11,402 nucleotides of DNA from Oceanospirillaceae bacterium UBA7410 (GTDB lineage Bacteria; Pseudomonadota; Gammaproteobacteria; Pseudomonadales; Balneatricaceae): assembly GCA_002470565.1 (NCBI GenBank), contig DKMQ01000058.1, positions 1 to 11,402 on the forward strand, read 5' to 3'. Position numbers and translations under genes: made by a program. Each line of letters begins with the position of its first letter. Position 1 is the first letter of the stretch. The notes beneath the pieces are model-generated. The model was not told the DNA's origin, searched no databases, and saw only the letters and a list, made by a program, of their open reading frames with translations. Positions 8,385 through 11,402 of this stretch are shown here, one piece after another.

Positions 8385-8782
8385 GCTTGAGTCTCCAGAG
8401 GGTTATTGCTAGACAGTGCATTAGTGCAACGCAATTGTGCTGCACTAAGTTCATCGTGTAGGGTTTTAATATCTTCCATTTGTTGTTGTAATGCTAATTT
8501 TCTAATTTTTATTTTTTCAATAAAAACAAGTAGTTGCTGATCATTGTTAGTAGATGATGAATCGTAGAGATCTAGGATTTGGCTAATTTCAGCCAGAGTA
8601 AGCCCTAGACGCTTACCTCGTAGTATGAGCTTTAACCATGTTCTGTCGTGGGTAGAATAAATTCTCTTTTGGCCTTCACGCTTTGGTGATAGCAGGCCTT
8701 GGTCTTCGTAGAAGCGTATGCTGCGAGTTGTAATAATAAACTCTTTCGACAATTCGCTAATTGTGTATTTGGTGGGTGACAT
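8381..8782 (-). CDS. liuR: MerR-family transcriptional regulator LiuR
   Basis: 133 residues. The N-terminal winged helix-turn-helix of the MerR family spans about 6-74, with [10 protein letters not shown] (6-15), [20 protein letters not shown] (18-37) and the second helix pair around [21 protein letters not shown] (54-74). A dimerising coiled coil follows at about 83-115, and the tail is short. The few C-terminal cysteines do not form the cysteine pattern of metal-sensing MerR proteins, and there is no large effector domain, as in the LiuR branch. LiuR is known as a local regulator of leucine/isovalerate genes in Proteobacteria. It leads the operon it should control, and its stop overlaps the liuA start by 4 nt, so it is probably autoregulated. 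AGGGAG (8791-8796) lies eight bases before the ATG. The LiuR-type operator is centred 51 nt upstream of the start. Confidence 0.93.
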   Translation of the reverse strand: MSPTKYTISELSKEFIITTRSIRFYEDQGLLSPKREGQKRIYSTHDRTWLKLILRGKRLGLTLAEISQILDLYDSSSTNNDQQLLVFIEKIKIRKLALQQQMEDIKTLHDELSAAQLRCTNALSSNNPLETQA

Positions 8783-8818
8783 GGATAATGCTCCCTAGTT
8801 ATTAATATATCTGTGTTT

Positions 8819-8847
8819 ATTTTGGTTGACGTTAACGTAAAGGTCAA
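8819..8847 (-). promoter_or_regulatory. Candidate promoter of liuR-liuABCDE
   Basis: On the minus strand, -35 TTGACC (8842-8847, five of six consensus bases) is followed after 17 nt by CAAAAT (8819-8824, four of six). The operator palindrome fills 16 of the 17 spacer bases, the placement expected of MerR-family regulators. Many MerR promoters have 19-20 nt spacers. A 20-nt spacer would give AATAAA, also four of six, so the exact -10 is uncertain. Confidence 0.55.
8826..8841. promoter_or_regulatory. LiuR-type operator
   Basis: TTGACGTTAACGTAAA, an imperfect palindrome with a perfect core ACGTTAACGT (8829-8838). It matches, from memory, the LiuR motif proposed from comparative genomics of Proteobacteria (TTxACGTTxACGTxAA type). 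It is the only such site in the window, lies between liuR and the divergent thiolase gene, and sits between the -35 and -10 of the minus-strand promoter. Confidence 0.75.
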
Positions 8848-8854
8848 GCAAAAT
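8826..8854 (+). promoter_or_regulatory. Candidate promoter of the thiolase/ACAD/hydratase operon
   Basis: On the plus strand, -35 TTGACG (8826-8831, five of six) and CAAAAT (8849-8854, four of six) are separated by 17 nt, mirroring the minus-strand promoter. The operator covers the -35 and the first ten spacer bases, so a bound regulator should affect this promoter differently from the liuR promoter. It lies about 40 nt before the ATG at 8893. Inferred from sequence only. Confidence 0.5.
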
Positions 8855-8892
8855 GTTTATTCTATTTATTCGCTTTTATTGGAGCCCTAAAA

Positions 8893-10071
8893 ATGAGTCA
8901 AGATGTCTATATCCTCGGCGGCAGCCGCACGCCAATGGGAGGCCTTGATGGCAGCCTTGCACCTCAAACCGCGTCACAACTAGGCTCAGTGGCTATTAAA
9001 GGTGCTTTAATTCGGGCAAATATAGCCCCAGAACAGATAAACGAAGTATATATGGGCTGCGTGCTGGCAGCAGGGCAAGGTCAAGCACCAGCTCGTCAAG
9101 CGGCTTTAGGAGCAGGGCTTCCAAAAAACACACCATGCACTACGGTCAATAAAATGTGTGGCTCTGGCATGCAAACCACTATTATGGGTTTTAATGCAAT
9201 AAAGGCAGGCTCTGCAGACATTATGGTATGCGGTGGCATGGAGAGCATGACCAACGCCCCATATTTATTGCCTAAAGTACGCCAAGGTTTGCGTATGGGC
9301 CACGGGCAAATGTTGGATCATATGTTTCTTGATGGCTTAGAAGACGCCTATGAAGGTGGCCTGATGGGCAGCTTTGCTCAAAAGACAGCCGATGACTTTG
9401 GTTTAACCCGTGAAGCAATGGATGATTTTGCCATTCACTCGTTGTCCAAGGCTAACGCAGCGATAAAAAGTGGCTTATTAGAAAGCGAAATTGAAGCGGT
9501 AGTCATCACCAACAGAAAGGGCACCACTACCGTTGCCGTCGATGAACAGCCAGGTCAAGCTCGCATCGACAAAATCCCACAGTTACGAGCGGCCTTTAAG
9601 AAAGACGGTACGATTACTGCAGCTAATGCCAGCTCAATTTCTGATGGTGCGTCCGCATTGGTGCTTGCTAGTGCAGATTTTGTTAATCAAAACAATGTAA
9701 ACCCTATGGCTCGTATATTGGGTGTGCAAAGTTTTGCCCGTGAACCTAGTGAGTTTACCATTGCGCCTATCGGTGCTATTGAAGGGTTGTTGAAGAAGCT
9801 AGATTGGCAACCTGAAGATGTAGATTTGTTTGAAATCAACGAAGCCTTTGCCATGGTTACCATGCTAGCCACTCAAGAGCTTGGATTAGATGCTAGTAAA
9901 GTGAATATCTACGGCGGTGCTTGTGCACAAGGGCATCCTATTGGATCTACGGGTTCTCGCATTATTGTTACCCTCATGACAGCACTCAAAGATAAAGGTC
10001 TAAAGCGAGGCATTGCAGCGCTGTGTATTGGTGGTGGTGAAGCTACTGCTGTGGCGATAGAGTTGGTTTAA
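8893..10071 (+). CDS. Acetyl-CoA acetyltransferase (thiolase)
   Basis: 392 residues, the standard length for a type II thiolase. Seen: the nucleophile C89 in NKMCGSGM (86-93), CGGMESMTNAPYLLP (113-127), NEAFA with N316 (316-320), GGACAQGHPIGSTGSR with H348 (341-356), and the second catalytic cysteine C378 in CIGGGEA (378-384). The Cys-Asn-His-Cys set is complete. It carries LMG (157-159) where the Zoogloea enzyme has HMG, a variant common in proteobacterial degradative thiolases. Likely role: splitting acetoacetyl-CoA, made by the synthetase at 1-1811, into two acetyl-CoA. Thiolysis of 2-methylacetoacetyl-CoA from isoleucine is also possible, since sequence does not settle substrate. GGAG at 8881-8884 lies eight bases before the ATG. 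First gene of the plus-strand operon, sharing the divergent LiuR region. Confidence 0.95.
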   Translation: MSQDVYILGGSRTPMGGLDGSLAPQTASQLGSVAIKGALIRANIAPEQINEVYMGCVLAAGQGQAPARQAALGAGLPKNTPCTTVNKMCGSGMQTTIMGFNAIKAGSADIMVCGGMESMTNAPYLLPKVRQGLRMGHGQMLDHMFLDGLEDAYEGGLMGSFAQKTADDFGLTREAMDDFAIHSLSKANAAIKSGLLESEIEAVVITNRKGTTTVAVDEQPGQARIDKIPQLRAAFKKDGTITAANASSISDGASALVLASADFVNQNNVNPMARILGVQSFAREPSEFTIAPIGAIEGLLKKLDWQPEDVDLFEINEAFAMVTMLATQELGLDASKVNIYGGACAQGHPIGSTGSRIIVTLMTALKDKGLKRGIAALCIGGGEATAVAIELV

Positions 10072-10099
10072 TACAGCCCATAGTTAAATAGGAATAAAT

Positions 10100-11257
10100 A
10101 TGAATTTTGACTTAAATGAAGATCAAATTGCTTATGTAGATTTAGCTGAGCAGTTTAGTGCTAAAGAGCTAGCCCCGCATGCAGCTTTGTGGGATGCAGA
10201 AGCCATTTTTCCTAAAGCTACCATTAAAAAAGCAGGAGAATTGGGTTTTTGCGGTTTATACAGTGACCCAGAAATGGGTGGGTTAGGTTTGTCTCGGCTG
10301 GACTCTGCACTCATTTTTGAACAGTTAGCTATGGGCTGCACTACAACTACAGCCATGCTTACCATACATAACATGGCCGCATGGATGGTGTCAGTCAATG
10401 CTACCTCAGCTGCTAAAGCGCACTACGGTGAAAAACTCACAAGTGGTAAGTGGCTAGCATCTTATTGCCTCACAGAAGCTAATGCAGGTTCTGATGCGGC
10501 TTCGTTAACGACTAAGGCTGTAAAAACGGGTAATGAGTATGTGATCACCGGTAGTAAAATCTTTATTTCTGGCGCTGGCGAAACTGAGGTATTAGTTGTA
10601 ATGGCCCGCACCGGAGAGCCTGGAGCAAAAGGTATTTCCGCGTTTATTGTGGATTCAGACAGTGCAGGTATTAGCTTTGGACGCAAAGAAGAGAAGATGG
10701 GGTGGAATGCTCAACCCACAAGAATGGTAAATTTTGATCAGGTGCGTGTACCTGCTACAAACCTACTTGGCAAAGAGGGTGATGGCTTTACTCTGGCTAT
10801 GAAAGGTTTAGATGGTGGGCGTATTAACATAGCAACGGTTGGCGTGGGTACGGCACAGCAAGCTTTGAATGAGGCTTTGGCCTTTGTAAATGAAAGAAAA
10901 CAGTTTGGTAAGCCGATTGCTGCTTTTCAAGGGATTCAATTTAAGCTTGCTGACATGAATACTCATCTAGTTGCGGCACGTCAAATGGTGCGCTTAGCAG
11001 CTTTTAAATTGGATAATAAACACCCAGATGCTACCACCTATTGCGCTATGGCTAAACGTTTTGCAACAGATATTGGTTATCAGGTGTGTGATGAAGCGTT
11101 GCAGTGCTTTGGCGGCAGCGGGTACATTAAAGAATATCCTATGGAGCGGCATGTGCGAGATAGCCGTGTGCATCGTATTTTGGAAGGTACCAATGAGATA
11201 ATGCGGGTGATTATCGCTAGGCGTATCTTACTTAAAGATTCACAGGCCATTTTATAA
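10100..11257 (+). CDS. Acyl-CoA dehydrogenase, probable isobutyryl-CoA dehydrogenase
   Basis: 385 residues, a complete FAD-dependent acyl-CoA dehydrogenase. Seen: CLTEANAGSDAASL (123-136), FISGAGETEVLVVMARTG (155-172), LDGGRINIATVGVG (237-250), RKQFGKP (266-272), FGGSGY (337-342) and RDSRVHRILEGTNEIMR (353-369). The catalytic glutamate is at the usual C-terminal site, E362 in LEGTNEI, unlike LiuA. LDGGRINIA and RDSRVHxILEGxNE match, from memory, human ACAD8 (isobutyryl-CoA dehydrogenase), so oxidation of isobutyryl-CoA to methacrylyl-CoA in valine breakdown is the best assignment. 2-Methylbutyryl-CoA (isoleucine) is an alternative or second substrate. AGGA (10090-10093) lies six bases before the ATG. 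It starts 28 nt after the thiolase and is followed by a hydratase that fits the next step. Confidence 0.9.
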   Translation: MNFDLNEDQIAYVDLAEQFSAKELAPHAALWDAEAIFPKATIKKAGELGFCGLYSDPEMGGLGLSRLDSALIFEQLAMGCTTTTAMLTIHNMAAWMVSVNATSAAKAHYGEKLTSGKWLASYCLTEANAGSDAASLTTKAVKTGNEYVITGSKIFISGAGETEVLVVMARTGEPGAKGISAFIVDSDSAGISFGRKEEKMGWNAQPTRMVNFDQVRVPATNLLGKEGDGFTLAMKGLDGGRINIATVGVGTAQQALNEALAFVNERKQFGKPIAAFQGIQFKLADMNTHLVAARQMVRLAAFKLDNKHPDATTYCAMAKRFATDIGYQVCDEALQCFGGSGYIKEYPMERHVRDSRVHRILEGTNEIMRVIIARRILLKDSQAIL

Positions 11258-11295
11258 CAGCTGTCTTAGCTATTTAATTACCAATGGATTCAATC

Positions 11296-11402
11296 ATGAA
11301 TAAACTAATACCTTTTGCCATTGAAGGGCACGTAGCCGTGATCACAATGACCAATCCACCAGCAAATACTTGGACCCGCCAAAGTTTAGACGCCTTGGCG
11401 CA
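11296..11402 (+). CDS. Enoyl-CoA hydratase/isomerase family protein (partial, N-terminal 35 codons)
   Basis: ATG at 11296 opens a frame that continues past the right edge. The visible start is MNKLIPFAIEGHVAVITM followed by TNPPANTWTRQSLDALA. A beta strand with VAVITM and then NPPANTW is the normal N-terminus of crotonase-superfamily proteins found with isobutyryl-CoA dehydrogenase, so methacrylyl-CoA or related hydration in valine/isoleucine breakdown is the likely job. Active-site regions are outside the window, so activity cannot be judged. An in-frame ATG at 11284 has no Shine-Dalgarno sequence. The 11296 start has only a weak GGA (11286-11288). It lies 38 nt after the dehydrogenase with no terminator between, so it belongs to the same operon. 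Confidence 0.85.
   Translation, partial: MNKLIPFAIEGHVAVITMTNPPANTWTRQSLDALA

Noticed and set aside
8632..8847. 71-codon open frame overlapping liuR and the operator on the minus strand
   Set aside because: It starts at a TTG in the -35 element and reads liuR out of frame into a low-complexity peptide. A shadow of liuR.
9358..9372. Thiolase with LMG where the classic enzyme has HMG
   Set aside because: This variant is common in proteobacterial degradative thiolases, and the catalytic Cys-Asn-His-Cys set is complete.

Overview
The window is a branched-chain amino acid catabolism locus, almost certainly from a gammaproteobacterium. The evidence is a MerR-family LiuR regulator with its operator, the gene order liuR-liuA-liuB-liuC-liuD-liuE, and an adjacent thiolase/acyl-CoA dehydrogenase/enoyl-CoA hydratase set, all typical of marine genera related to Alteromonadales and Oceanospirillales. 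The DNA looks moderately A+T-rich. The genus cannot be read from the sequence, and I see no mobile element, tRNA, rRNA or CRISPR array.

Layout. On the minus strand, read from right to left, come liuR (8782-8381), liuA isovaleryl-CoA dehydrogenase (8384-7215), liuB (7213-5606) and liuD (4757-2838), the two methylcrotonyl-CoA carboxylase subunits, with liuC methylglutaconyl-CoA hydratase (5590-4763) between them. Then come liuE HMG-CoA lyase (2836-1913) and an acetoacetyl-CoA synthetase gene (1811 to the left edge, cut before its C-terminal end). liuR to liuE are packed with overlaps or gaps of at most 15 nt. A 101-nt A+T-rich gap separates liuE from the synthetase. On the plus strand, diverging from liuR, come an acetyl-CoA acetyltransferase (8893-10071), an isobutyryl-CoA dehydrogenase-like ACAD8 homologue (10100-11257) and the first 35 codons of an enoyl-CoA hydratase (11296 to the right edge).

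How they work together. LiuA, LiuBD, LiuC and LiuE turn isovaleryl-CoA (from leucine) into acetyl-CoA and acetoacetate. The synthetase reactivates acetoacetate to acetoacetyl-CoA, and the divergent thiolase cleaves it to two acetyl-CoA, so the leucine route is complete only if both arms are expressed. The plus-strand dehydrogenase and hydratase look like the first steps of isobutyryl-CoA (valine) breakdown. A single 110-nt divergent region holds one LiuR-type operator and two overlapping candidate promoters, so one regulator may control the leucine and valine arms together.

Most of the window is well-understood metabolism. The points worth a second look are the nested symmetry of the divergent promoter, a perfect 18-bp palindrome inside liuA carrying the same half-sites as the operator but spaced 2 bp wider, an HMG-CoA lyase with two altered residues in a conserved active-site motif, and helically phased A+T-rich repeats before the acetoacetyl-CoA synthetase gene.
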